A stretch of DNA of 64,000 nucleotides from the NCBI GenBank assembly GCA_016934355.1, contig JAFGTA010000101.1, positions 32,401-96,400 on the forward strand, in the 5' to 3' direction. The position numbers and the translations under genes are program-made. This DNA is from Candidatus Bathyarchaeota archaeon (lineage in GTDB: Archaea; Thermoproteota; Bathyarchaeia; TCS64). This document shows positions 17,160-25,512 of this stretch, in pieces. Position 1 is the stretch's first letter. Each line of letters opens with the position of its first letter. Below the pieces are notes generated by a model. It saw only the letters and a list, made by a program, of their open reading frames with translations. It searched no databases and was not told the DNA's origin.

Positions 17160-17182
17160 ATATTCAGGAATATCCTGAATAT
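17160..17182. promoter_or_regulatory. Perfect 23-bp palindrome (operator) at a divergent promoter
   Basis: Arms ATATTCAGGA and TCCTGAATAT are exact reverse complements separated by three bases. The palindrome ends eight bases before the ATG of the winged-helix gene at 17191 and overlaps its likely TATA/initiation region (ACATATATT begins at 17156). Binding here would block that promoter; autoregulation by the adjacent winged-helix protein is the simplest reading. The divergent dehydrogenase promoter lies about 45-80 bases away. Confidence 0.65.
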
Positions 17183-17190
17183 TAAATATC

Positions 17191-17940
17191 ATGAATAAAA
17201 TAGTTAAAAACTCTGAAAAACAGGGCCTGACTGCCCAAAACTTGGACGAATTGTTCGACGGGCCCCTAAAACCTATGAACAGCGGCAACGCGAGACTAGT
17301 CTACAAGCTATTCTACGACGCAAGAGATCAAGGACTGACCACCATAGACATACAGCACCTGCTCGAAGACTATGATAGAAAGTACAGCAAGAAGGACCTA
17401 CACAACTGGCTAAACGACCTCATGGCATCAAATCTGATAACCAAGGAAAGCCAACGCGGGAAACCCACAATTGTGCCATATAATGGCCGTTACACCTATG
17501 ATATATGGCGTTTAACGCCCCACGGATACCAGATCGGGCGAAAAATCGAGGGTTTCATAGGCAAATACCCTAACCTAATTGAAGAAAAAATCATCGAGAA
17601 AACACGTCTTCCCACCCTACACGAGTTAAAGTCCAGCGACTTGGACACAATCCAGGCACTATACATGAACTCTGCGATCCTAACGACAATACACGAGTCG
17701 GGTGGCTCCACAGACCTGAAGAGCCTATCAGAGAAAACAATGGTCAAGCCCGAGCCCCTCGGCAGGTTCCTGCAGACCCAGCAAAAAAACGGTTCACCCC
17801 CCCTATACCATTTAAGCGAGAAACCTATGGGGATCGCCGAGAGGATACTACAGACACTTGGCCTATCCTCCTTCAAGAACCTCGTCGTCTCCCTGAGTTC
17901 CGAGGGTAAGAAAATCGTCGAAGGGCTACTGAGTGCCTGA
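17191..17940 (+). CDS. Winged-helix DNA-binding protein, probable transcriptional regulator
   Basis: 249 residues, no recognised family name. The N-terminal 110 residues look like a winged helix: RLVYKLFYDARDQGLTTIDI, then HLLEDYDRKYSKKDLHNWLN (recognition-type helix), LMASNLITKES and a wing YTYDIWRLTPHGYQIG. The C-terminal half (about 150-249) is helical, with a second unit LDTIQALYMNSAILTTIHES and EKTMVKPEPLGRFLQTQQ that could be another HTH. It starts at ATG eight bases after a perfect palindrome, so autoregulation is likely. The DNA appears more A/T-rich than most neighbours. Confidence 0.65.
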   Translation: MNKIVKNSEKQGLTAQNLDELFDGPLKPMNSGNARLVYKLFYDARDQGLTTIDIQHLLEDYDRKYSKKDLHNWLNDLMASNLITKESQRGKPTIVPYNGRYTYDIWRLTPHGYQIGRKIEGFIGKYPNLIEEKIIEKTRLPTLHELKSSDLDTIQALYMNSAILTTIHESGGSTDLKSLSEKTMVKPEPLGRFLQTQQKNGSPPLYHLSEKPMGIAERILQTLGLSSFKNLVVSLSSEGKKIVEGLLSA

Positions 17941-18345
17941 GACCATGTCTGGAGACCAAGAAACCGCCGGACACAGTTTGTATCCATAATCTTGAAGGTA
18001 CTTTATCTATAAGGCGTAAAACAAGCGATCGGAGAAATGATGTAAAAGTGTTAAAACAAGGCCCTATCTATACGTGTTTTTTACTATTTTCATCCGAGCA
18101 CACCTCCGAGATATAAAAGCATGAAAAACGTTTGGACATAAAACCTATCCATGAGAAAAATGGCCTGTTTTTGGGGTAAAAATGCCTAAAGTCGCGCCTC
18201 CGGCGAAGCACACCTGAAGGGAGGGGGATGATAATCCCGGCACGCTATGAGTCAAACACGAAAATTTCGACACCAAGGGGAGAAGCTGGACGATGAGGCT
18301 CTGTCCGGACATATGGGGACCATCATAAAACACAAAAGCCTGGGA

Positions 18346-18367
18346 GGGGGAGCGCCTATGCTCCCCC
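18346..18367. other. Strong hairpin in the gene-poor region
   Basis: GGGGGAGC and GCTCCCCC form a perfect 8-bp stem, six of the pairs G-C in arms of mostly G and C, around a 6-base loop. No T-tract follows, so a terminator role is not obvious. It is compatible with a structured RNA transcribed from the TATA-like box at 18111-18119. Confidence 0.4.
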
Positions 18368-18718
18368 GGGTTTGCTGGCGTAGCTGAAAGGAGATGAGGC
18401 GTTTCAGAAACCTAGTGAGATTCCCCCAGGCAAAAACATGAAGCTCGGACAAATGCTTAACGAAGCACCGAAGAGCCGCATAAAGTGGATACGCGAAACC
18501 CGGGGACACACCCGAAAAAACTACCTGTGCTAAAGACCAAGACAGACATGAGATAGATGGTCTCACTGCATCGAGTAAAGAACGCCTTTTCGACACATTT
18601 TCTATTCATTTACCCTACGGGGTTTCTATGCAGAAAACATTCATAGGATTGACGCTGATCCGTTTCCCGGCGCAAGCCTATCTAGGTATACTGAGCTCAT
18701 ACCCAGAGACGCCGTTTC

Positions 18719-18736
18719 GTCCCAGAATTCTGAGAC
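18719..18736. promoter_or_regulatory. Palindrome GTCCCAGA-AT-TCTGAGAC, copy 3 of a dispersed family
   Basis: Same 18-bp framework as at 14864 and 15931 with one mismatch between the arms. The flanks also resemble copy 1 (GCCGTTTC before it here, GGCGGTTTT there). It lies about 100 bases before possible remnants of a decayed gene, where it may once have regulated a promoter. Confidence 0.4.
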
Positions 18737-18825
18737 AAAAGCCGTCTATAAGAGCCCATTGAAGCATCTGGACTTTGTCCTAGCCGTGTTGTAAATAGAT
18801 CGACGCTAAGCGAGTCCTGTGTCTC

Positions 18826-19440
18826 TTGTTCAACCATGGCGAAGCCGTCGCCTATTCTTCGCCGGAGGACGAGATAACACCTAAAGCTAGGCACATCAAC
18901 TTAGAGAAAAAGATGCTGCAAGATTTCACGAACATCAAAAGAAAGTTCGCCTACGGAGCGCCTGAGGACGAGGTTCGAGTTCGTTTCGGACCTTGTCAGG
19001 AACTCAGCTTCTAGAAGCTCTCAATATACCTGAACGAACGTGGTGCTCCACAGCGAGCAACCTGAGCCATAACATGATGCACCCTAAGATGAATGCTCTG
19101 ACAAGCGCCTTGCGCTCAGGGACCCCCCTACAACTTCGACCTGAAGCGGGTGCAGAAATTCATCACCTAGTACGCGGCGTCAGGCGACAGGATAATCCTC
19201 TTCATGTAATAAACATCACCCTATATCGAAAAGAATTCGCGCAGCCACTGAAAGCTTGAAGAGGCGACGTCGCTCAACGACGACCAGTGTCGGGTACACT
19301 GATACGCTAAGATGAGAGGCTGAGGGAGGGCTTCGCCGATGCTGGAAAGCCTCGGAGCGAACGCGGGTGAAGCAGGTTCTGTGCAGGTGTCTCTGATAAC
19401 ACGTCGCCGAGGACATATTTTCAAGCAAATAGGTTAGGGT
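18826..19440 (+). pseudogene. Possible decayed protein gene (multiple frameshifts and stops)
   Basis: No single frame is open, but protein-like plus-strand fragments follow each other in different frames: an EKKMLQDFTNIKRKFAYGAP stretch near 18905-18965, RFEFVSDLVRNSAS near 18975-19015, KLSIYLNERGAPQR near 19016-19055, and FDLKRVQKFIT then YAASGDRIILFM near 19137-19208, ending at a stop. The order and spacing are what a gene broken by several indels would give. I do not recognise the parent family. Chance ORF fragments remain possible. Confidence 0.35.
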
Positions 19441-19466
19441 AAATGGATGGAAAAGTGTGGTAAAGA

Positions 19467-21152
19467 CTAGGATTCGAGGATGGCTCCCCTGTCTGCGCTG
19501 GTAACCTGTTTGGCGTACCGTGCAAGATAGCCTTTTGTCACGTTGGGAGGTCTGGGTTTCCAGTTCTCCTTACGCTTCTTCAACACATCCTCAGACACAT
19601 CAAGTGATAGAGATCGCTCAGGGATATTCACTGTAATCTTATCCCCGTTCTCAACCAACGCTATGGGGCCACCAACCGCAGCCTCAGGCGCTATATGCCC
19701 TATACATGGTCCTCTGCTTGCACCGCTGAACCTGCCATCAGTCAACAGATAGACGCGGTCTAAACCATAACCCACAACAGCGCTCGTGGACGCAAGCATC
19801 TCCCTCATGCCTGGACCGCCTTTTGGTCCCTCATACCTGATAACCAAAACGTCGCCGTTCTCGACTTTTCCACCGTGAATCGCCTCGATGGCGTCCTCTT
19901 CACGTTCAAACACCTTTGCTGTGCCCGTGAACTTCCACATCTTTGGGTCAATGGCAGCCATCTTAGCGACAGCTCTCTTTGGTGCTAGGTTGCCTTTCAG
20001 GATAGCCATACCGCCTGTCTCGTGCATCGGGTTATCCAATGGTCGAATAATTTCCCTATCGTAAACCTCGACGCCTTTCAGGTTCTCCTTTATGGTTTTA
20101 CCTGTAGCTGTGATCAAGCTGGTGTCCAGTCTCTTCTCTAAGGTTTTCATCACACCGGGAATACCCCCTGCGTTGTGCAGTTCCTCGATGATGATCCTAC
20201 CAGCTGGAGCCATGTTAACCAGATGAGGTGTTATCTTGCTTATCTCGTCAAACAACTCTAATGGAAGGCCTATGCCTCGTTCCTCAGCAACGGCTTTCAG
20301 GTGGAGCACCGTGTTTGTGCTTCCCCCTAACGCCATATCAACAGTTATCGCGTTCTTGAAGGCTTTCTCGGTTAATATCTTGCTTGGGGTTAAGCCCATT
20401 TTGAGTAGTTCAACGATCTTTTTCCCTGACTCGTACGCAAGCTCCTCCCTGTGTTTTCCCATACTTTCAGTGGTAGCCATATAGGGCAAGGTCATCCCAA
20501 TGGCTTCAATCAGACACTGCATAGTCATCGCCGTGAACATACCTGCACAGGCACCGGGGCTCGCACAACATAATCCTTCAAGATATGCCCCTTCTTTCTC
20601 GCTGATCTCTCCCTTCATGAGGAGTCCTCGTACCTCGAAGAGGTCCATGACCGTGATCTTCTTTCCTTTGTATTTTCCCCACTCTGGGCAGCCTGCAGCC
20701 ATGGGTCCACCTAGCACGAATATTGTCGGTATGTCCAGTCTGGCTGTAGCCATAAGCATACCGGGATCGATCTTGTCACATGTGGTAAGACATACCATGG
20801 CGTCGAATCCGTGGCTTCCTATCATGATTTCGAGGCTGTCTGCGATGATTTCCCTGCTTGGGAGGCTGAGCTTCATTCCGTCGTGTCCCATGGCGATGCC
20901 GTCGCATACGCTGATGGTGTTGAATTCTCTGGGTACTCCTCCTGCGTCTCTTACTCCTTTCTTTACTATCTCCGCGAGCCTGTTCAGGTGAACGTGGCCG
21001 GGGTTTATCTCGGTGAAGCTGTTGGCGATTGCTATGAGGGGTTTCCTAATGTCCTCTTCTGATACGCCGGTGCCTTTCAGCAGCGAGCGTTGACTTATCC
21101 GGTCGGGGCCGTCGAAGACGCTACTTGATCTATGGCGGGGGTTAGCACTCAT
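19467..21152 (-). CDS. ilvD: Dihydroxy-acid dehydratase
   Basis: Fe-S dehydratase converting 2,3-dihydroxy-isovalerate/-methylvalerate to the 2-oxoacids of valine and isoleucine synthesis. The 561-residue length and start at ATG fit IlvD. Visible motifs include [20 protein letters not shown], the cluster cysteines in [15 protein letters not shown] and [17 protein letters not shown], and [19 protein letters not shown] near the C-terminus. No other ilv or leu gene lies in the window, so it appears to be a single transcription unit. Confidence 0.97.
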   Translation of the reverse strand: MSANPRHRSSSVFDGPDRISQRSLLKGTGVSEEDIRKPLIAIANSFTEINPGHVHLNRLAEIVKKGVRDAGGVPREFNTISVCDGIAMGHDGMKLSLPSREIIADSLEIMIGSHGFDAMVCLTTCDKIDPGMLMATARLDIPTIFVLGGPMAAGCPEWGKYKGKKITVMDLFEVRGLLMKGEISEKEGAYLEGLCCASPGACAGMFTAMTMQCLIEAIGMTLPYMATTESMGKHREELAYESGKKIVELLKMGLTPSKILTEKAFKNAITVDMALGGSTNTVLHLKAVAEERGIGLPLELFDEISKITPHLVNMAPAGRIIIEELHNAGGIPGVMKTLEKRLDTSLITATGKTIKENLKGVEVYDREIIRPLDNPMHETGGMAILKGNLAPKRAVAKMAAIDPKMWKFTGTAKVFEREEDAIEAIHGGKVENGDVLVIRYEGPKGGPGMREMLASTSAVVGYGLDRVYLLTDGRFSGASRGPCIGHIAPEAAVGGPIALVENGDKITVNIPERSLSLDVSEDVLKKRKENWKPRPPNVTKGYLARYAKQVTSADRGAILES

Positions 21153-21519
21153 AACGTGGAAGCCGCTTTCTACCCATATATTTCTTACCTGACCTATACT
21201 AAATGGCTAAAAAAGTCCGGGGAATTGAACTAAAGATGCGAATGAATCCTTTGCATGGCAGAGGTTAAAGCTAGGCTTGATATCCTAGATGAAACGCTGT
21301 AATTTGGGTTAAAATCTCTGAGGTTGTTGTCGATTTCTTATTAATTTCTACATCTTGCCCTATCTTTCTCTAAAATTATACGTGGATGATGTGCTGAACT
21401 GTTAATAAGTTGAGCCGTTCACATCCTGTTTTAAGCTGTTTCTGCATATTCATCGAGCGAGAAAAGAGTAGTATATGAAGGAACTCCTCCGAAAAGTCTA
21501 CACTAAATACCTTTTTGGT
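21153..21519. other. Intergenic region between ilvD and the argH-like gene
   Basis: 367 A/T-rich bases. The right part is the 3' flank of the argH-like gene and the left part the upstream region of ilvD, with a TATA-like stretch on the minus strand (AAGAAATATATGG around 21173-21185). I see no tRNA, no clear C/D-box RNA and no ORF with protein character. Confidence 0.45.
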
Positions 21520-23010
21520 CTAGCCCACGAGTGCCTCCTCGGCCTTAGCCAACATGGCGTTTGCCTTGACTAGCTTCTCAAGCCTGATCGTCCTTCTCTT
21601 CTCCTCTTCCAGCAGCTGCCCCCTCTGGTTCTCGATCATTTTCTTGACAGACTCCTCCGCTGGACCGCCTATGGCCTTCCTCCTCTGCACGTTCAATAGA
21701 GGGTCGACGGCTGAATGCAGCTCAGAATCAGGAACTGCTAGGGCTTTGCCCACCACCTTCATCGAAGCCTCCTCGATCATCTCAGAGGATATATTCTCGG
21801 CCTTGATCCCCTCATTTATCGCTTTGAGGGTCACCTCGACGACGACGTCGTGGGCCTGCCTGAACGAGAGACCGTGAAGCCTGACCAGCGTGTCCGCCAA
21901 GTCGGTCATGGTGCTGAACCCCTCCCTGAGCCGCCTCTCCATGTTCTCCCGCATGGGCCTCAGCGTCTCGACGACGCCTGCCATCACGTTTGTGCTCCCC
22001 ACCGCGGTGTCGATGGAAACGGGCTCCAGCATCACCCTGTCCACGATGTTCGTGTATGAGACGCCCTTCATTGAAGCGATCACGGATACCATGTTCCCTA
22101 TGGACTCGGCGGCGTAGCTCTTTACCTGCTCAAGTATCAGCGGGTTCTTCTTCTGCGGCATGATGCTGCTGGTTCCCGCGTACGCCTCGTCCAGATCCAC
22201 GAGCCGGTGCTCGTCAGAGCTCCAGATCTGCAGATCCTCGGCAAGCCTGCTCAGGTTGCTCATGTGGATAGCGAGGGCCGCGGAGAACTCCATGAAGTAG
22301 TCGATGGCCGCCACAGCGTCGTGAGAGTTCTCGATTAGCCCGTCGAAGCCCAGCAGCTCCATCGTGCGGTACCTGTTGATAGGCCAGCCTGTGCCCGCGA
22401 AGGCGGCTGAACCCATGGGGCTGAGGTTGGCCCGCCCGTATATTCCCTCCAGCCGCTGGACGGTGCGGCCCGCCGCCTCGACATGCGCCAGTATGTAGTG
22501 AGCCAGCGTTATCGGCTGAGCCTGTCTCCAGTGCGTGTATCCGGGCATGACCGCATCAGTGGTATCTACTGCCTTGTCCAGCAGCCTCCGCCTGAACTCG
22601 ATGACGACCCCGATGACGCGCTCGATCTGATCCCTGTAGTACAGCCTCCTCTGGCTGTGGCCGAGGTCGTTTCTGCTTCTGGCGATATGCATCTTGCCTC
22701 CGACACTGCCGATCTCCTTTATCAGCGCGGTCTCGGTGGACATGTAACCCGTCAACGAAGGGTCCGCCCTCGCCTGCTCAGCCACCTTCTTTACGCCGGA
22801 TATGATCGCAGCCGCCTCGCGACGTGGAATGATGCTCTCCTCGGCGAGCATCACCACGTGGGCCCTGTGGATCAAAGTCTGGCAGTAGTAGGAAGCCACG
22901 TCGAACGACGCATGGCACGCCCTCCACGCGTTCAGCTCGATTATCTCGGGGGCGCTAGCTTTGCTCGCCCTCCCAAATCGCTCCCAGTCCTCGCGACTCG
23001 AATCAACCAT
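21520..23010 (-). CDS. argH: Argininosuccinate lyase-like enzyme (ArgH family)
   Basis: Fumarase/ASL superfamily lyase; the canonical role is splitting argininosuccinate into arginine and fumarate. The product is 496 residues from the ATG at 23010. Seen: IARSRNDLGHSQRRLYYRD (RSRND motif, divergent right flank), PGYTHWRQAQPITLAH, and the superfamily signature GTSSIMPQKKNP. The bases after RSRND differ from the usual QVATDLRL form and are closer to ArgH2-like paralogues, so the substrate is not certain. No argG is nearby; a carbamoyltransferase lies at 48.8 kb. It is divergent from the methyltransferase at 23070. Confidence 0.8.
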   Translation of the reverse strand: MVDSSREDWERFGRASKASAPEIIELNAWRACHASFDVASYYCQTLIHRAHVVMLAEESIIPRREAAAIISGVKKVAEQARADPSLTGYMSTETALIKEIGSVGGKMHIARSRNDLGHSQRRLYYRDQIERVIGVVIEFRRRLLDKAVDTTDAVMPGYTHWRQAQPITLAHYILAHVEAAGRTVQRLEGIYGRANLSPMGSAAFAGTGWPINRYRTMELLGFDGLIENSHDAVAAIDYFMEFSAALAIHMSNLSRLAEDLQIWSSDEHRLVDLDEAYAGTSSIMPQKKNPLILEQVKSYAAESIGNMVSVIASMKGVSYTNIVDRVMLEPVSIDTAVGSTNVMAGVVETLRPMRENMERRLREGFSTMTDLADTLVRLHGLSFRQAHDVVVEVTLKAINEGIKAENISSEMIEEASMKVVGKALAVPDSELHSAVDPLLNVQRRKAIGGPAEESVKKMIENQRGQLLEEEKRRTIRLEKLVKANAMLAKAEEALVG

Positions 23011-23069
23011 TATAAACACCGGGAAGTTATTTGGTGAATCAGTATTAATAGAATGGCACGTGTGCAACC

Positions 23070-23606
23070 ATGAGCCGGCACAAGAGAACCATAAGGGACA
23101 GGTACGACGACCTCGGCGGAAAGATATATGACCTCAGATACACCGAGGAGCAGATGCTGAAGTACCGTGCCGTGATTGACGAACTAGGGGAGGCAGATGG
23201 CGTTGTGCTGGATAATGGCTGCGGGACAGGCTTACTCTTAGAGACGATGGAAGTAGTTACTGTGGGCCTCGATCTCTCGACGCAGCTGCTCGTGAAGGCT
23301 CATGAGAGGACGAAAACCCTTCATATGATACATCTAGTAAACGGGGACTCGGAAAATCTACCGTTCAGGTCAATCATGTTTAGTGCTGTCTACTCGGTCA
23401 CCGTCATCCAGAACTCTATGAGTCCTGTTCGGATGCTTGAGGAGATGGGTCGGGTCAAGCGTGGGGCAGGTGTGATGGCGGTCACGACACTGAAAAAAGC
23501 CTTCAGTAAACAGGAGTTTATAGAGTTAATCATAAAATCTAACTTAAAAATAAAGAGATTTGTTGACTCTGAAAACACAAACGACTGGATGATCATAGCT
23601 GAATAA
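23070..23606 (+). CDS. Class I SAM-dependent methyltransferase
   Basis: 178 residues with a UbiE/methyltransf_11-like Rossmann fold. Motif I is VLDNGCGTGLLLETM at about 49-63, the acidic residue ending beta2 is in VGLDLSTQLL, and a NGDSENLPFRSIMFSAVYSV segment corresponds to motifs II-IV. The C-terminus is short. The substrate cannot be told from sequence. The ATG lies 59 bases from the divergent argH-like start, so both share a promoter region with TATTAATAGAA near 23043-23053. Confidence 0.8.
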   Translation: MSRHKRTIRDRYDDLGGKIYDLRYTEEQMLKYRAVIDELGEADGVVLDNGCGTGLLLETMEVVTVGLDLSTQLLVKAHERTKTLHMIHLVNGDSENLPFRSIMFSAVYSVTVIQNSMSPVRMLEEMGRVKRGAGVMAVTTLKKAFSKQEFIELIIKSNLKIKRFVDSENTNDWMIIAE

Positions 23607-23700
23607 TGACAGAAAAGTGTAGGGAGAAACAGGCAGTTTCAGAAGGTTTTTATATCAAGCCAATATGCACTATTCAATACATAAGAAAGGTGTACACATC

Positions 23701-23955
23701 TTGGAGCCACGTAAGAAGCCACTCAACGTACTGATAAAGTCGGTAGGAAGCAATGTCGCCGTCGCCCTCAAGGGCAGAGGCGAGTACAGAGGCAAGATGA
23801 TCCGCGCAGACGGCTACATGAATATGATGCTCAAGGGAGCCAAGGAGTACGACAACACCGGCCTGGTGGCGTCCTACGGAGACGTGTTCATCAGAGGAAA
23901 CAACATACTCTACATATGCATAGACCCTCAGACGCTTCCCCCGGGCGGCAACTGA
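23701..23955 (+). CDS. LSm (Sm-like archaeal) RNA-binding protein
   Basis: Forms heptameric rings binding U-rich RNA and acts in RNA processing. It has Sm1 (PLNVLIKSVGSNVAVALKGR then GEYRGKMIRADGYMNMML) and Sm2 (YGDVFIRGNNILYICI). I start at TTG 23701, which gives 84 residues and has AAAGGTG placed as a ribosome-binding site; the frame is open to 23665. A TATA-type TTTTTATATC lies at 23646-23655. The ribosomal L37e gene that often follows archaeal LSm genes is not here; ubiX follows instead. Confidence 0.92.
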   Translation: MEPRKKPLNVLIKSVGSNVAVALKGRGEYRGKMIRADGYMNMMLKGAKEYDNTGLVASYGDVFIRGNNILYICIDPQTLPPGGN

Positions 23956-24007
23956 ATCAGTTTAAATCCCCGCTCTTCTAACTCATACCGTCGAGGTGCA
24001 TAAAACC

Positions 24008-24562
24008 ATGAAGCTAGTCGTAGCCATCACAGGCGCAAGCGGGGTACTATACGCCAAGAACTTTCTTGAGGCCGCCAAGGGTCTCGGCATAGAGACGCAC
24101 CTCATAATAACCGATTCGGGTCGAACCGTCGCCACCCACGAGCTGGGCGGCGTCGAGCAGCTAAAGTCCCTAGCCGACTACAGCTACGACCCTGAGGACC
24201 TCGAAGCCCCTATAGCGAGCGGTAGCTTCAGGGTGAACGGGATGGTCATAGTCCCGGCATCCATGAAGACCGTAGCCGCTCTCGCCCACGGCTACAACGA
24301 GAACCTCGTGACAAGGGCCGCCGACGTGCACCTAAAGGAGAGGAGGCCCCTCGTGGTCGTGCCCCGTGAGACCCCTCTTCACGCAGTGCACCTCGAGAAC
24401 ATGGCGACACTTAGCAGGCTCGGCGCCGTGATTCTGCCAGCGATGCCGGGGTTTTATCATGACCCAAAATCAATCGATGACCTTGCTACCTTCATCTCGG
24501 GGAAGATACTGGACCAGCTTGGTGTCGAGAACCACCTCTACCGCAGGTGGGGCGAGCCCTAG
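24008..24562 (+). CDS. ubiX: UbiX family flavin prenyltransferase
   Basis: Makes prenylated FMN, the cofactor of UbiD-type decarboxylases. The 184-residue product starts at the ATG with GAGGTG as ribosome-binding site (a GTG four codons earlier is possible). Motifs: VVAITGASGVLYAKNFLEAA (FMN phosphate loop), VPASMKTVAALAHGYNENLVTRAADV and PLVVVPRETPLHAVHLENM, ending in LPAMPGFYHDP. No ubiD is in the window. Its TAG stop interlocks on CTAG with the convergent HD-hydrolase gene. Confidence 0.94.
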   Translation: MKLVVAITGASGVLYAKNFLEAAKGLGIETHLIITDSGRTVATHELGGVEQLKSLADYSYDPEDLEAPIASGSFRVNGMVIVPASMKTVAALAHGYNENLVTRAADVHLKERRPLVVVPRETPLHAVHLENMATLSRLGAVILPAMPGFYHDPKSIDDLATFISGKILDQLGVENHLYRRWGEP

Positions 24563-25128
24563 GACTCCGCCTCCAACTCGTTCATGAACTCTTCCAGGTA
24601 CCTGAGCATGAACTCGTGGCGCCTCTCGGCCATTCTCCTTGCCTCCTCAGTGTAGAGCAGCTCCCTCAGTTTGAGTAGCTTCTCGTGAAAATGCCCGACG
24701 AACCTCTCCAGCGGCCTACCGTGCTCGCCGCTGTACTGGGCCCCCCTGTAGACTCCCACGGCGCCCATGGCGTCCAGCTTGTCGGCGTCGCTGAGTATCT
24801 GGGCTTCTAATGATGTGGCGCCGAGGCTGCCGCTGAAGCTGTGGACCCTGATGGCCTCCGCGATGGCGTCTATCCGCGCCTCGTCGAGCCCGGCCTCCCT
24901 GAGTATCTCTATCGCTTTCTTGGCTCCCCTCGCGGCGTGGTCCTCGCCTCCCCTGCCGACGTCGTGAAGTATCGCGGCGGGTATGAGGACATCCATGTCT
25001 GCGCCGAGCTTCTCCCCGAGGGCGGTGCAGAGCCTTATCACCCTCTCGGTGTGCTCGTAGCCGTGGCAGCCGTTCAACTCCTGATGCCTCATAGACTCTC
25101 TGGACAGCCTATCGTACAACGAATCCAA
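24559..25128 (-). CDS. HD-domain phosphohydrolase
   Basis: 189 residues; metal-dependent phosphohydrolase of the HD superfamily (YedJ/uncharacterised HD type). The ligands are visible as GCHGYEHTERV near 19-29 and AAILHDVGRGGEDHAARG (HD at about 54-55 and a following His), with a later Asp in ILSDADKLDAMG. The substrate is unknown, probably a nucleotide. The start is TTG, six bases after the stop of the OB-fold gene and with GTGAC upstream, so the two genes form an operon. Confidence 0.85.
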   Translation of the reverse strand: MDSLYDRLSRESMRHQELNGCHGYEHTERVIRLCTALGEKLGADMDVLIPAAILHDVGRGGEDHAARGAKKAIEILREAGLDEARIDAIAEAIRVHSFSGSLGATSLEAQILSDADKLDAMGAVGVYRGAQYSGEHGRPLERFVGHFHEKLLKLRELLYTEEARRMAERRHEFMLRYLEEFMNELEAES

Positions 25129-25134
25129 TTGGCG

Positions 25135-25431
25135 TCACTGCCTCTCGATGACCGAGTCCCTGCCGACGTTCACAGATAATACGCCCTTATAGGAGGTTAT
25201 GAAGCACCCAGTGATCCTCAGAGTGTCGCCGGCCTTCAAACGCTCAAGCTCCGGGATCATCTCGTTCCAGACAGTCAAAGCCATGGACCCCGAGTCATCC
25301 TTGACGACGCCCTCCACCAGGTTGTGCTTCAGGCCGCTGTAGGTGGTTACCTCTCTCTGCTCCTCAAGGCTGACGAGGTCCAAGGTGAGCTCTACCTTCT
25401 CCATGCCTGGCCTGAGTTCACTTAACTTCAT
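25135..25431 (-). CDS. OB-fold single-stranded nucleic-acid-binding protein (RPA/SSB-like)
   Basis: 98 residues from the ATG at 25431. A single OB fold fills the protein: MKLSELRPGMEKVELTLDLV, then the AL-T-VWNEMIPELERLKAGD segment and TLRITGCFITSYKGVLSVNV. This pattern matches short RPA-like/“SOSS-B-type” archaeal OB proteins that bind ssDNA or RNA. It is followed within the same transcript by an HD hydrolase. It is divergent from the threonine-synthase gene. Confidence 0.82.
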   Translation of the reverse strand: MKLSELRPGMEKVELTLDLVSLEEQREVTTYSGLKHNLVEGVVKDDSGSMALTVWNEMIPELERLKAGDTLRITGCFITSYKGVLSVNVGRDSVIERQ

Positions 25432-25512
25432 TTCGGGCACGTGAAGTGATGGGTTGGACCCCATAAAATGTTTGGCATAAGCATAAAACCGTGCCGAGGC
25501 AATGAATACTTG

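Larger units (their letters stand above)
17941..18825. other. Gene-poor region, first part
   Basis: No convincing gene is present. A clear TATA-type box (ATATAAAAG at 18111-18119) precedes a moderately G/C-rich stretch of about 400 bases that could be transcribed as non-coding RNA or be old coding sequence. It contains the hairpin at 18346-18367. A 46-codon ORF from the ATG at 18248 crosses the hairpin but shows no recognisable protein pattern. I looked for RNase P and SRP RNA landmarks and did not find them. Confidence 0.35.

Noticed and set aside
18138..18600. RNase P RNA or SRP RNA candidate downstream of the TATA box
   Set aside because: I could not find the conserved RNase P core strings (GAGGAAAGUC-type and ACAGAA-type in the right places) or the SRP S-domain motif; only one strong hairpin is present.
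18826..19440. Transposase or integrase remnant
   Set aside because: The fragments show no DDE, RuvC-like or tyrosine-recombinase motif and no terminal inverted repeats were seen, so only a generic decayed gene is claimed.
21384..21400. Possible C/D-box sRNA (GGATGATG followed by CTGA)
   Set aside because: The C box does not match RUGAUGA exactly, the CTGA is too close, and no C'/D' pair with usable guide spacing is visible.
22483..23037. Open frame on the plus strand opposite the argH-like gene
   Set aside because: Composition is typical of an antisense frame in G/C-rich coding DNA and it conflicts with a well-supported lyase gene.
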